A stretch of 64,000 nucleotides of DNA from Plasmodium brasilianum (Eukaryota > Apicomplexa > Aconoidasida > Haemosporida > Plasmodiidae), in assembly GCF_023973825.1 (NCBI RefSeq), contig NC_090118.1, forward strand, positions 1,223,001 through 1,287,000, read 5' to 3'. Each line of letters starts with the position of its first letter. Within the stretch, counting starts at the first letter, position 1. The translations under genes and the position numbers were made by a program. Under the pieces are notes generated by a model. That model had not been told where the DNA came from. It made no database searches and saw nothing but the letters and a program-made list of their open reading frames with translations. Below, in pieces: positions 1 through 11,986 of this stretch.

Positions 1-3000
1 TTCGTTTATCTGTGCTTGATTTTTTTTAATTACCTCTTCGTATATAATACCTAAGTCTATTTTTTCGAAGCATTTTATGTACTCTTCTTTTTCTAAATTC
101 ATTTTTATTTTTAGAAGAAATTCCAGCATAATATTTTTGAAATATTCGTAGTATCCTCTCACAAAAGCTTCAAACCCATTTTTCAATTGACTGATATTGA
201 ATAGGATCTCGTCATAATTTAGTGAACTATAAAGGATCATACAGTAAAATTCTTCATTCATTATTATATCGTTGCTGGTATGTCCATCAAGGTTATAGTT
301 CTTATCTTGCATAGTATTAGTCTGTTCTTCATTTTTCCTTCTTCCACTTTGAAGATTTATTTCTCTCATGATGTGAACTATATTCTTTCTTATGACATTT
401 TTTTCCTTTGTTATGTAATTATTTTTTACCTTTTTTTCTTTTTCCTTTTTATATTTACTTGTACTCATCTTTTTTTCATTTTTTTTGTAGAGTATATCTC
501 CAGAGTTCTTATTCTTGGTGCTATAGAGTAGACCTTTCATGTTATGCTTATAATTATCATATGTGTACTGCATGATGTTGGATTCATTGTATATGTATGT
601 ATAGTTACCCTTAACTAGCTGTTTCACTATATCCCTTTCGTTCTCTTCGACAACACACTTGGGTGTGCTAATCTCCTCATCTTTCCCTGCGTCTGCCTCT
701 ACCTCTTCTGCTAGTTCCGCTGCTACTTCGGCGTCATTTCCATTTATCCCTTCGCTTGAAGTCTTCGCGCCTTTGCGTTGACCCTTAGTAGTAGGCTTGT
801 CGCTGGTTCTAGTGGAGGTACCCCCTTGTTTTCTTACTCCGTTATCTTGCAAAAAAGTACTATTGACATCTCTTTCAATGCAATTTTTGTTCATTTTCTT
901 TTTCTCTTTGTTTCCCTCCACAGTTTCTTCCTCATCAGAGCTTATTATCTTGGCCTTCTTCAATACAAAGGAAAAGAATTTATATGAGTATTCTCTTAAT
1001 TCTGTGATAAAATTGTCGTTAAGGCTATATATTTCTTCTTGTGCGCTTTTTATAAATGTTAACAATCTATTTTCTCTTTCTTCATTAATTAGTAAAAATT
1101 TATTTAATTCAATATAATCATTACATTTTAAGCATTTGTTCATATTTTTATTATACTCATTTAGTAGTATGTGCAACTCTTGTTTTATGCTATAACTTCT
1201 TATCTCACAATAATGTACATTCTTTTTTATCTTCCTATCAATTTCAGCGTGTGTTACAAATATATCTCTTTTTAATGATTCTATTAATCCAAAAAAAGTT
1301 AATAAGAAATAATCATCTCGAAGATTTAGTACATTGTAGTAGTTCAAAATATTTGATATGGAACTTTCAAACGTCTTCTTGTTTTTATTTAGACAGTTCA
1401 TCATACTTTCCTCGTCGCTTCGTACATTTACATCTCTGTTTTGTTTTTCACCACCCACATTTTTTCTTCCCTTTTCTGTGTCTCGTTCTTTCTCCGCGTC
1501 GTTACCATTGCATCTGCTTCTACGTCTATTTTTGCTCCTGCTTCTGTTCCTAATTCTTCTTCTTTCATTGGCTCTGCTACCAACTCCGTCCTTCTTCCTA
1601 CAGTCAAACGTGGGAGCTACGCCACGTAAGGGGGAAGTACCAGTCATTGTGTCCTCGTAAATTTTTTCGTGTGCACTTTTGTCTACAACTGGGTCTACGT
1701 CTACGTCTACACCACCCTTGGGTGATCCCGTTTTGCTTTCCCTTCTTTTGTTCATTTTGTTCATTACGTCCACTTTGTCCATTTCGTTCATTACGTCCAC
1801 TTCGCCCATTTTGTTCATTACGTCCACTTCGCCCATTTCGTTCATTACGTCCACTTCGCCCATTTCGTTCATTACGTCCACTTCGCCCATTTCGTTCATT
1901 ACGTCCACTTCGCCCATTTCGTTCATTACGTCCACTTTGTCCATTTTGTTCATTACGTCCATATCGTTTATTTCCCTTTTTTTTTTATTTTTTTTTGCCT
2001 CCCTTTGTGGCCCCCTCTTACAACCAATGATGGATAGAAAATTTTTTAAATCGAAAAAGATGCCGAAAATAATGTGCCTGTAGAGCAATATCTTAACTTT
2101 TATTTCGTCATATCGTTTGATGTACTCTTCATAATATTTATTCAAATAGATGTAGAAGTCGTGGTAAGTATCATCTATAGAAAAAAAATCATAGAAGAAC
2201 TGTTCCTTTTTAAGTGTATTCCTTTTATTATATATGGTAATATAATTAACTTGAAGCATTTTTATTAAGTGTGTTAATACTTTTTCATTTGATAAATTCT
2301 TCATAAAATTTTGTGATATCAAAGAATAAATATGACAAGTGTGTATATAGTCATTTCCATTAATAATAGGAAAGAACAGAGTTTCACATTTAGAATATTT
2401 ATCATATACATAATTATATATCTTTAATATATAATCATTAAAATGACTTAAGAATACTAAAAAGAACTGTTTATTGTTTTCATTTTTATCATTAATTATA
2501 TCATATACTTGTTTTGTTGTAAAAAATATGGTCTCTTTTAACTTTACTTCTAATTGTTCTGTATAAGTATTTACTCCTTTCATACAGTCATCTTGTTTTT
2601 TTTCAAAATATAAAGTAAAATTTTTTATATATTCATTTAATGTTGTAAATGATTTTTGAATAGTTACCCATTTGTCTTTGATCATAGCTCTTTTTTCATC
2701 TACTTTTTTTTTTATTTCGTTTGATATGTACACTTTAATCTCTTCTGCCATAACATCGGTGTTATCATTACTAGTAGAGACATTTCCATTACTACTATCA
2801 CCATTAATATTGATGATTCTGTCATATATATGTGAGTTCATTAAATGTTCATAATATTTTACATTAATCTCATAGCGACTTTTGTAGTCATTTTGTTCAC
2901 ACGTATTTATACCCTTCACATTCCACTGTAAGTTAACTGTTTCTTCAATATGTCTTTCTATCAGATTGAGGGTGCTTTCCATTTCTTTTTTTAGCAAACT

Positions 3001-3864
3001 TGCTTTTATAAATATATTTTCCTTTATTTCATCTATGTAGTTAGTTACATCTCTGTCGTACTGTTTTAAGTATTCACAGGTAATATCTTCGCATTTACTT
3101 AAATATCTGTTACTAACTTTTAGTTTTAACTTCTTCATTTTTATAAAAGATTTATTATTAATTGTATTACATAGCTTTTCCTGCTCAGAATTTTTTTTTT
3201 TATTTTCATTTCTCACTATTATCTTGTTATTTGTATACATTCTACTTTTTTTTCCTTCCCCATTTTTTTTTTTTACATTATTTATTTTTTCTTGTGTCTT
3301 ATCAAAATTGTGAAGAGGGGGAACAACTCCATCTGGATTCCACCGCATTTTGTCGTCCATAACTCGCCCACCACTGCAATCGCCATCATTATTGCTGTTT
3401 CCATTATTATTGTTGTTTTTATCATTATTGCTGTTTCCATTATTATTGTTGTTTTTATCATTATTGCTGTTTCCATTATTATTGTTGTTTCTATCATTAT
3501 TGTTGTTTCTATCATTATTGTTATTTCCATCATGATTGCTATTTTCATCATCATTCCTATTTCCAATATCATTATTGTTACTGTTACTGTTCCTGCTACG
3601 GTTTTTCCCGCTGTGCGTTGCTATATATTCTTCTACCAGTTCTTCGTGGCTTGCCTTTTTTCTCTCTGCCTCTTCTTCCACTTGTTCTCTTACTGTTACC
3701 TGAACATCCTTTTCCCTTAGCTCTTCCTTTATATGCACTTTAAAATTATTTACGTCAAAAAATTTTTCTTTTTTTTTTTTATTTTCAGTTATGATGTCTT
3801 CTCTTTTCTTCTTGTTCTGAAGGAAGCTTTTGAGCTTTTCCCTAAACGTTGAACAGTTTTTCAT
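1..3864 (-). CDS. Large unrecognised Plasmodium protein, N-terminal 1288 codons (runs off left edge)
   Basis: The frame reading leftwards from the ATG at 3864-3862 has no stop down to base 1, so the C-terminus lies outside the window. I checked it triplet by triplet. In-frame sequence is also open upstream to about 3990 but holds no earlier ATG. The protein starts MKNCSTFREKLKSF, then a Lys/Glu-rich stretch, then an Asn-rich repeat built on NNNGNSNND-like units (about 3375-3560). The middle is charged and helical, with likely coiled coil (for example residues encoded near 2940-3120). A tandem array of the nine-residue unit EVDVMNEMG, about eight copies, lies at 1747-1970. It is followed by more helical sequence with an acidic patch near 660-930. 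I see no signal peptide, clear membrane segment or enzyme motif. The helical segments recall tethering or structural proteins, but no family is recognised. It is divergent from the next gene to the right. Confidence 0.85.
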   Translation of the reverse strand, partial: MKNCSTFREKLKSFLQNKKKREDIITENKKKKEKFFDVNNFKVHIKEELREKDVQVTVREQVEEEAERKKASHEELVEEYIATHSGKNRSRNSNSNNNDIGNRNDDENSNHDGNNNNDRNNNNDRNNNNNGNSNNDKNNNNNGNSNNDKNNNNNGNSNNDGDCSGGRVMDDKMRWNPDGVVPPLHNFDKTQEKINNVKKKNGEGKKSRMYTNNKIIVRNENKKKNSEQEKLCNTINNKSFIKMKKLKLKVSNRYLSKCEDITCEYLKQYDRDVTNYIDEIKENIFIKASLLKKEMESTLNLIERHIEETVNLQWNVKGINTCEQNDYKSRYEINVKYYEHLMNSHIYDRIININGDSSNGNVSTSNDNTDVMAEEIKVYISNEIKKKVDEKRAMIKDKWVTIQKSFTTLNEYIKNFTLYFEKKQDDCMKGVNTYTEQLEVKLKETIFFTTKQVYDIINDKNENNKQFFLVFLSHFNDYILKIYNYVYDKYSKCETLFFPIINGNDYIHTCHIYSLISQNFMKNLSNEKVLTHLIKMLQVNYITIYNKRNTLKKEQFFYDFFSIDDTYHDFYIYLNKYYEEYIKRYDEIKVKILLYRHIIFGIFFDLKNFLSIIGCKRGPQREAKKNKKKREINDMDVMNKMDKVDVMNEMGEVDVMNEMGEVDVMNEMGEVDVMNEMGEVDVMNKMGEVDVMNEMDKVDVMNKMNKRRESKTGSPKGGVDVDVDPVVDKSAHEKIYEDTMTGTSPLRGVAPTFDCRKKDGVGSRANERRRIRNRSRSKNRRRSRCNGNDAEKERDTEKGRKNVGGEKQNRDVNVRSDEESMMNCLNKNKKTFESSISNILNYYNVLNLRDDYFLLTFFGLIESLKRDIFVTHAEIDRKIKKNVHYCEIRSYSIKQELHILLNEYNKNMNKCLKCNDYIELNKFLLINEERENRLLTFIKSAQEEIYSLNDNFITELREYSYKFFSFVLKKAKIISSDEEETVEGNKEKKKMNKNCIERDVNSTFLQDNGVRKQGGTSTRTSDKPTTKGQRKGAKTSSEGINGNDAEVAAELAEEVEADAGKDEEISTPKCVVEENERDIVKQLVKGNYTYIYNESNIMQYTYDNYKHNMKGLLYSTKNKNSGDILYKKNEKKMSTSKYKKEKEKKVKNNYITKEKNVIRKNIVHIMREINLQSGRRKNEEQTNTMQDKNYNLDGHTSNDIIMNEEFYCMILYSSLNYDEILFNISQLKNGFEAFVRGYYEYFKNIMLEFLLKIKMNLEKEEYIKCFEKIDLGIIYEEVIKKNQAQINE
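1747..1970 (-). repeat. 27-bp in-frame tandem repeat (EVDVMNEMG)n
   Basis: About eight 27-bp units encode a nine-residue acidic repeat with Met and Asn. Unit variants change mainly Phe/Leu-type wobble positions on the + strand (ttc versus ttt). The unit length is a multiple of three, as expected for a coding repeat. Confidence 0.85.
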
Positions 3865-6006
3865 TTCTGTGAGTTCAATTTTTTTAATCTTATGATTAGC
3901 AGATGTTGTTTTTGATATTACCTGCTTTATTATTGCTATTTTGATGCTTAGCTCTTGCTGTATTATGCTTCCTTTTTGCTAATTTCTGTTTTATTTTTTT
4001 CCTTTTACGAAATATTGTAGAGACCACTTAATTTTAAATGTGTGTGTGCACATGTGTCATCTTTTCATGCTTTTCGAGTTTAGTGCAAAACGGTTGATTA
4101 TTTTGTTTTCCCATAAAAATAAGCCTCTTTGTATACGTGTGTACGTGTGTTAAATTGTGTATATATATGTATATATTCATATATATATACGTACGTTTAT
4201 ACATATGTGTTTATGTTCACAATATACGCAATGTTATGCCAAGTAAAAGAACTATTAAAAGCGCGTAGCCTGAGGATTTTTTTTTTTTTTTTTTTTTTTT
4301 TTACGTAAGAAAAATAATTTAGCTATTTTTTTGAGGAAAACAAAAATGAAAAATATTCCGAAATTTATTACGATAAAAATATATATGTGCATAACTAGGG
4401 TGATTATGATTTTTGAATAAAGACCTATTTTGCTATAAAACAAATTTATAAATTTGATATTGTCCCTTCTGGATTAGATTAAAAGGAACAAAACAAGAAA
4501 AAAAAAAAAAAGCAAAATTAATATATAAAATTTGTAAAAACAAGGAAAGGAATAAGTTGAAAAAATCATTGTTCCAATAAAAAAAAAAAAATAAAATAAA
4601 AAAATAAAGTAAATATCTGTCTTAATTACACATATGCACAAAATCATAAGCGAAGAGCACGAGAACGGTGGAATACAAGCATTTGTATCATTTAGTGCTT
4701 TATTTTTCCATTACACATGCATATATATTATTTACGTATATGTACATGTATATGAAGCCCCATATATATGTTCGAGCAACCGATTGTCCTTTCTATAAAA
4801 ATTTGCTCACTTTTATAAAACTTGTCATTTTGTTTTTAAAACAACATTGTGTTAACTTATATGCCGGATTATAAAACGAGTGGATCTATCTTTTTTGTTA
4901 ATGCATATTCACCCCTCATTTTGCTTGACTGTCAAAAACAGTAACGCCAAATTTGAAGTGAAATGGGAAAAAAAAAAAAAGAAATAAAGACAAAATAAAA
5001 TAAAAGTAAAATAGAAATAAAATAAAGTAAAATAAGAACAAAATAAAATTACAACATCAATTTTAACCCTTTTCTCTTTATGTGGCCTTATATATATAGC
5101 GAACATTTATTTGACGGGAGTATTTTTAAAATTATAGGTTTCATTCTTATATCTCTTATTTCGAGAGCATCATATCTTTTGTTCAGTTATTTATGCCACT
5201 TTAAGAGAGATAATTCGACATAAATGTGCGAGTATAATATATGTATATTTTAAAGCGTACACACATGCGTATTGCCGCCGTTTTGTCTTACCAAACACAA
5301 AACAGGACTGAAAAATTGAAGAATGGGAAAAATGAAATTATGTGGTGCTTTACACTTGTCATAAAAACTTCTTTTCGTAAACAAAGTTGAGACCTCAAAG
5401 GGAAATTATTTAAAACAATTAAATATATTTTGGTACGTTTTTTTTTTTTTTTTTTTTTTTTTCTTTTTTAAGAATTACTATTGGAGTAAAATAAAAATAA
5501 AAGCAATCCTTGGCTATGCAGAAAAATAAAATGTACAAGTTTTTTCATGTGCTTCTTCATTATATAGCATATTATTAGAAACCTTCATTGAAAATAATAA
5601 ATTTCGATGAAATGTTATTAGTATGTAAATTTTATTTTGTTTGTGTGACATAATTTGCTGTTATGTACCTGTAACAGTTTTCCCTTTTTAATTAAAAAAG
5701 GCAAGAGTTCCTTTTTTTTTTTTTTTTTTATATTTGTTATATAAGAAACTTATTTTTTGTTAAAAAATACTGGAGCTCAAAAAGAAGTTTTATATGTGTT
5801 TTTTTTTTTTTTTTTTTCTTTTTCTTTCTTGCTATTCTTGTTAATCTTGGAGAGAGTGTCTTATTTTTTGAAACAACATCTGCATGCATCATTTGACGAA
5901 AATTATTTAAAATTTTATTTTTGACTTTTTTAATGTTTAAATGTTTTGGTGTTTTAATGTTTTAATGTTTTAATGTTTTAATGTTTTGGTGTTTTAATGT
6001 TTTTAT

Positions 6007-6053
<47 letters not shown>

Positions 6054-6652
6054 CTTACAATCATTTGACTTTTACGTTGAATGTTTTCATATCAAAAATT
6101 ATTTTTTTTTGGTATATTTTTTCCATATACTATTAAAAGGCTTTTTTTGTTATATATTTTTTTTTATATTTTGTTAAGTTATTTCCATTTTTTGTAATCG
6201 TGTGTATATATTTTTTATAGATGGAAAATGTAAATTTAAAAAAAAAAAAATCAGTGTATCTATATATTAACCTTTGAACATTGATTATTAATACAATTAA
6301 AAAAAAAAAAAAAAAAAACCTACATGTATTGAAGTCGTTAAGAATAAAATTTCGCTTCAGCAGATTGTAAAATTGCTTTTTTGTATGATGTTCATTTTAC
6401 ATATTTGTTTTTTGCAATATTTTTCCATTGAATGAAGCATTTTCACATTTAATTTATATACTTATAAACACACATATACATATATAAGCACATTATATAT
6501 CTTTTATTTTTTTTTTTGTAAATTTTAAAAAAGGTATATAGAAAGCACTTACTCGAAATACATTAATTGTATTTCCATTGCATGAAATTTTACAAGTCTT
6601 CTTTTTTGTGCCTTTGCACTGTCCTATGTTATTTATACATACATATATACAA

Positions 6653-6702
<50 letters not shown>

Positions 6703-6863
6703 TTATATATACCAAAACACGCTGCATTTATATGTAATATTGAATGCACGTCCGTATATATACACACGCATACATGCTCATATAAGGTAAAGATAAAACG
6801 ACGCACAAATTACATTCAGTTTCAACAAAAGCATAACGGAGCTAATTCTATATATGAACAAAT
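3865..6863. other. Intergenic region between divergent genes, AT-rich, long homopolymers
   Basis: No convincing coding sequence. It contains poly-T or poly-A runs near 4279-4302, 4499-4511, 5440-5462, 5711-5729 and 5801-5817, a 10-bp repeat at 5938-6007, a T tract of 46 bases at 6008-6053, and an AT dinucleotide run at 6656-6694. Both flanking genes are transcribed outwards, so promoters for both should lie here, but no defined motif can be named. Confidence 0.7.
5938..6053. repeat. 10-bp tandem repeat (atgttttaat) followed by T46
   Basis: Units of the form atgttttaat/atgttttggt repeat about seven times and run straight into an uninterrupted stretch of 46 T from 6008 to 6053, the longest homopolymer in the window. 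It is intergenic and probably grew by replication slippage. Confidence 0.85.
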
Positions 6864-7256
6864 ATGGTCATTCATAATATTGAAGATATGGATGTTGTAG
6901 AAATAAGTTACAGCGATTATAGTTATAATTCCGATACAACTGCAAGCTCTGATACTAGCGATAATGATGAGAATGGTATAAAAATTCAAATAAAAATCAG
7001 GAGAGCTATTGAAAATAGAATATTATATGAAACGAATAAAAAAAAGAAAAGAAAATTACTTAATTTTGAAAAAAATTTTAAAAAAAGAAAGAACATGAAG
7101 ATTGAGGGGGTAGGTTATAAAATAATAAGTAGAAAATTAAAACTTTTTAAAAATCACGATCTGAAAGAGAATGCTGAAAATATGGTGAATTCGGCGAATA
7201 ATAAGGACACTAATCATGCAGAGAATTTTAGTACAAGCAGATCCCATATGAAGTGA
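6864..7256 (+). CDS. Small basic hypothetical protein
   Basis: A 130-residue open frame starting MVIHNIEDMDVVEISY, with an acidic Ser/Asp-rich stretch (residues 10-38) followed by a strongly basic Lys/Arg segment (about 45-100). Codon use and base composition differ from the surrounding AT-only sequence, which supports real coding. No family is recognised; the basic half suggests nucleic acid or nuclear targeting, but that is inference. The stop overlaps a good donor-like sequence (GTGAGT at 7253), so this could be the first exon of a longer gene, although I found no clear partner exon before 8685. Confidence 0.5.
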   Translation: MVIHNIEDMDVVEISYSDYSYNSDTTASSDTSDNDENGIKIQIKIRRAIENRILYETNKKKKRKLLNFEKNFKKRKNMKIEGVGYKIISRKLKLFKNHDLKENAENMVNSANNKDTNHAENFSTSRSHMK

Positions 7257-8019
7257 GTACTTGAAAATTCATGGGTATCGGAGAAAAAATATCATTGGAT
7301 AAAAATAAATACACATATAATATATATGGGTATAAAACAAAACAGAGCTATACTTAAATTAACACAACCGTAATTACCCACATATAAGACAAAAACGAAA
7401 GCAGGAATTTTCTTGCTAGCATTTGAGGCAACTTATGGAATATAAAGAAAAAATTCTGAACATAATCATAAAATGAGATATGGCGTGTTAAAGAAAATTG
7501 TGTGTGCAAAATTTTATTTACTTTTTTTATATGAGAGAAAAAAAAAAAAAAAATAAATGAAGTAAATGTTTTAATAAAACATTCCTTTTAACTATAAGAT
7601 GGAAATAACTAATATCACTTATATATAAGGGGTGCAAAATATTATAGAAGAGCAGATTTAATTTGGTTAATTTTAAATTTAATATGACCTAGTCATAAAA
7701 AAATAGATGAGAAGAAAAAAAAAAAAAAAATTTTTATAATAATGGGAGGAATTTATTTACCTTTAATTGAGTAAATAATTTCAGTGAAGAAAAATCTACT
7801 TTAAAAAAATCTTGAGACATGATAGAAATTTTAAGAAAAGTTTAAGTCATATAGGGAGTTTTAAGAAAAATATATACACCTTACTAGTTCAAAGCTTATT
7901 ACTCTACATTTATGTGAACATGCATATATATATGTATATATAAGTGCCTAGCGTGAGATGTGATGACATGCGTGTTTTGCTATGAAGGCATTTTCACTTT
8001 TTTGTATTCTTAATCGATT

Positions 8020-8057
<38 letters not shown>

Positions 8058-8684
8058 CATTATTTCAATGCGTCTTTTAATTATTGATATCCCATTTTGA
8101 ATAACATTATTTATGCATCCATATATATCTGCATATTTTTTTGTTCTTTTTTAAGGTTTTAAATTTATATTCCTTTTTATCTATAGAAAAAAAAAAAAAA
8201 GAAGTAATGTATATAAATATCCTGTATAAAAGTAGTACGTATTTATTAGTGTACATACAAGAAAAAGATTATCTACACGTATAAATATTATTGCTTTTTC
8301 TTCTGTGTTTTCTTTTACAACTATTATATATATATAATTTTTTTTTTTATATGTATGAATAATTTATTTCAGTTAATTTAATAATTTTTCTTAACACATT
8401 CTAATTTTTTTACATATCATTTTTTTTCCTTATTGTTGTGCTATTCATTGTGCTACACACTGTTGTTCTTTTCACTGTGCTTTTCATTGTTGTGCTATTC
8501 ATTGTACCATACATTATCTTGCTGTTCACAACTATAGTAGTTCCTTTTTTTGTTCCTTAGTAGTTTTGCGTCTTGCTCACTATTGTGCCATTTAATTTTT
8601 TTTTTTTTTTTTGTGCACCTTAACAACTTTGTGCTAAAACTCTTTTATAATAAAAAGAATAATATTTTATTTAAAGAATAAAAT
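7257..8684. other. Intergenic, no gene seen
   Basis: AT-rich sequence with poly-A runs near 7540 and 7713, a long poly-T near 8028-8053, and a T-rich stretch with repeated 'ttgtgct/attcattgt' words at 8430-8590. Stops are dense in all frames. Confidence 0.6.
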
Positions 8685-9005
8685 ATGAGGCTAAATATTT
8701 ATAGTGCATTTTTTTTTTTATTTTTACTTTTGTCCTGCCCTTCTAATAGCATGAATAACAAGATGGAAGAAAAGCGAAAAATAAGGAATGAGCCAAGTGC
8801 TGTAACAATAGAAATTCTTCCACCTGATGATGACAATGATACTTTTGAGCTAAATGATTACTTATTATATGAGTTTCTAGATAACAACAATAATAATGAT
8901 AATAATAGTGATAATAATAATGATAATATTAATAGTAATAATATTAATAGTAATAATATTAATAGTAATAATATTAATAGTAATAATATTAATAGTAATG
9001 TGTAA
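8685..9005 (+). CDS. Small secreted or membrane-targeted hypothetical protein with Asn repeats
   Basis: A 106-residue frame. Residues 1-22 (MRLNIYSAFFFLFLLLSC...) look like a classical signal peptide. A short mixed region with an acidic patch follows (about 30-60), then an Asn/Asp tract that ends in five copies of NINSN (15-bp units, 8931-9000). The frame stops just after the repeat, at a point where the DNA (AATGTGTAATT) could also serve as a donor, so later exons cannot be excluded. No family is recognised. The signal peptide suggests entry into the secretory pathway. Confidence 0.5.
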   Translation: MRLNIYSAFFFLFLLLSCPSNSMNNKMEEKRKIRNEPSAVTIEILPPDDDNDTFELNDYLLYEFLDNNNNNDNNSDNNNDNINSNNINSNNINSNNINSNNINSNV

Positions 9006-10384
9006 TTATAACGTCTAGGGGGGAAGAACATAATGCAGCAGGATTAAATTCAAATAAGTGAAATAGAAAATAATGATATGCAAGAATATACAAAAGTAGA
9101 ATGAACTAGTTTATTTATTAAAGTTACTAGGTATAATTTTAAAATGTAAGTATAAAACTAAGTGAAATATTCAGGAAGAGCATAGCCCGAGTCCAGAATA
9201 ATATGTATAAATCTCCCGTCTAATGTATTTAAAAGAAGGGGAATCTATAAAAGACTCTCACTACATTTATGCGTTTATACATACAATCATACATATGCAT
9301 ATATATATAAGTATTTTTGTGTATAAATTTAAAGCTGGAAAGTTTTGCCTACCTTGCCAAAGGACATACATGTACATATATATGTATATATATATTTATT
9401 TATTCATATATTTATTTATTTAAGGTGTTGTTATTTTCTCTTTTTTTGTTAAACATATATATGCATATGTATATATAACTATTTTAATTATGCCCTTAAA
9501 AAATTTTACTAAATATTTGTAGTTTTACGTAAACCTTAACGATAATGGGTACTTAGATTTCAGAATTATTTTAAAATACATACAGAAGAGGAAAAAAAAA
9601 GAATTATAGATAAAAGTAAAACCATATTTTATTATACTTTTTAAACTACCGTATTTTTATGAGCCTGGAGATGATGCGTATGTTTTCCATTTTTTAAATG
9701 TAGGTTATCTATTAATTTAATTTTGTACGTTTATTTTCTCCATGTTGTGTAGATATAATTTTTTTTTGTTCATTCGATAAGTACATAGGTGTACATATAT
9801 ATATATATATAACATACATAAACGTATCATTGATTTTTTTTTTTTTTTTTTTTTTTAAATGTGAAATTACATCTTTTGCATAAAAGTTGTTTTATGTATT
9901 CAATTAGTCTCTTCTTATATTTCATTATTTTTTTTTTTTCTTCATTTTATTAGATTAAAGAGTTGTATTAAAGCATGACATATACTGCTCGACAAATTAT
10001 TTTTTCATTTTTTCTACTAAATCAAAGCTTTCTTGCTGCCCTTTTTATGTATTTTCTTTTGAAAACATGAGCTTCATAACTTTGTAAACTATTTTTTTTT
10101 TTTTTTTTTTTTTATATAATTAAATATTTAATATAGAAACATAATTGTTTATACATCACTACTTGAGTATACATGTATGTATTCATATGTTTACTGATTT
10201 TCCAAAAAGGCTAATAAAATATTAAAAAATAAAGATACCTTTTTCTTTTCTTTTTTTTTTAACATAATAATATATACCTTGCTTGTTCAGAAATTTGGTG
10301 GAAATATTATTATCATAAACTTTGTTGTAGTTGAGAGAATAAATAAGAATAAAGAAAAAAAAAAAAAAAAGGAACATAATTAAA
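9006..10384. other. Intergenic, upstream of the dehydrogenase
   Basis: AT-rich with short tandem TA/TG runs (9370-9420, 9790-9815) and poly-T at 9836-9856 and 10091-10113. A poly-A of about 18 sits near 10354-10371, just upstream of the next start. No supportable gene. Confidence 0.6.
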
Positions 10385-11986
10385 ATGATAAATTCATTTC
10401 CATCCTTTTTTGTGAGACCTGTATTTTATATTGGTTTAGTAGTAGTTGTAAAAAATATTTTTTATTTCGCTTACTGGTTATTATGTTATGTAAGATATAT
10501 TTTTTTTGTTTTGCATTTTTGAGAAATTCAGATTTATTTTTTAATCTATGTTACAAATGTAGGCGCGAGGAGTTAGATGAATATATGTACATTTGTGTGC
10601 GATTATGGGTTTATTTTGTATGCGTACATATTTACGCGTCCATGCTTATACATGCGTACACTAGCGCTTTGTTTCACATTTTCCCATTTCTTTTTTGTAG
10701 TTAAAATCTAAAATATTTTTAAGGAATTTGAAAAGTTATGGAGACACAGTTATAATTACTGGTTGTACAGACGGAATAGGAAAAAGTTTAACATATTCTT
10801 TGATAAAGCATGATGTAAATTTATTGCTAATTAGCAGAAATGAAAAGGAATTGAAAAATATAAAAGTTGACTTGTTAGAAAGGAATAAAAATTATAAGGG
10901 AAGGATCGAATGTATAACTTTTGATTATAATGAAAATAATTTCTCTTCCTATAAAACTATACAAGAAAAGATTCAAAAATTTGATGTCGGAATTTTAATT
11001 AATAATGTGGGCGTTTCTTACCCCCATCCTCTGGTATTCAGGGAGAAAAGCCAATATATGGGACGAACATAAATTAATGTGTTTGTGTGTGTATACATAT
11101 ATGTATGTGTACGTATATGTATTGATTTATGCATGCTTACGTATGTATACCTGCTTGCATAGACACCCTCATGAACGTCTTTCCCTTTTCAGTATTTCCA
11201 TGAAATGGAAACGCAGTTAATTGAACGGCTTGTAAACGTAAATTTGCTCTCATCCTACTACATGACAAAATTGGTGTTACCAAGTAATTTATTGAAAAAG
11301 TTTTAATTTTAAATGCATCCTATTCTGGCGTGTATAAAATGCATATAATTTTGCGAACAACATTGCTAATGGCATTGCAAATAATAACGAAATTACATGA
11401 CTATATGTATATTTTTGTAAATTTTTAGTAATGATAAAAAAGAAGAAAGGGTTAATTTTGTACACATCTAGCGGCGTGTCTGCTTTACAGTCCTCCCCTC
11501 TATATACCATCTATGCATCAGTGAAGGATGCGATTTGCTCATTTGCTAATTCGTTAAGTGTATGCTTTTAAAAATGATAATATGTGTGTTTATTACAAAA
11601 TGTATTTGCATGAGTTTTCTGTAACACTTTTTTTTTTTTTTTTTTTTTTTTTTTCGTGTATACCCCCCTTTTTTTAGGTTGAATTAAAGGAATATAATAT
11701 ACAAATCCAGTGTCACATTCCATTGTTCATTGTAACGAAATTATCAAAGATAAGAAAGGCAAGTTTATTCGTACCGACACCAGATATGTATGCGGAAAGC
11801 GCAATTAAAAAAATGAGAGAAGGGAATATTTTACCCTACAATGTTATATGTTCACCTTATGTATTTCACAAAGTGCAAATATACTTATATAACTGTTTCC
11901 CAAAATTTCTTTTTGATGTTGTTTCATTGGCATCTCTTAAGGGAGTTAGACAAAAAGCACTGAAAAAAATGATGAAAAGTGAGTAA
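10385..11986 (+). CDS. Short-chain dehydrogenase, steroid dehydrogenase / 3-ketoacyl-CoA reductase type (5 exons)
   Basis: I deduce exons 10385-10489, 10701-11033, 11193-11283, 11429-11559 and 11678-11986, all with GT..AG borders and matching phases, giving 322 residues. Exon 1 encodes a hydrophobic N-terminal anchor (about residues 12-34). The Rossmann nucleotide-binding motif TGCTDGIG is at 55-62, NNVGVSYPHP at 136-145, a conserved Asn at 163, and the catalytic Ser 190/191, Tyr205 and Lys209 as YxxxK. Family knowledge: membrane-anchored SDRs of the HSD17B12/KAR group reduce 3-ketoacyl-CoA with NADPH during fatty-acid elongation in the ER. The substrate here is inferred. The length fits the family. 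Synteny with the P. falciparum 'steroid dehydrogenase' gene is from memory. Confidence 0.92.
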
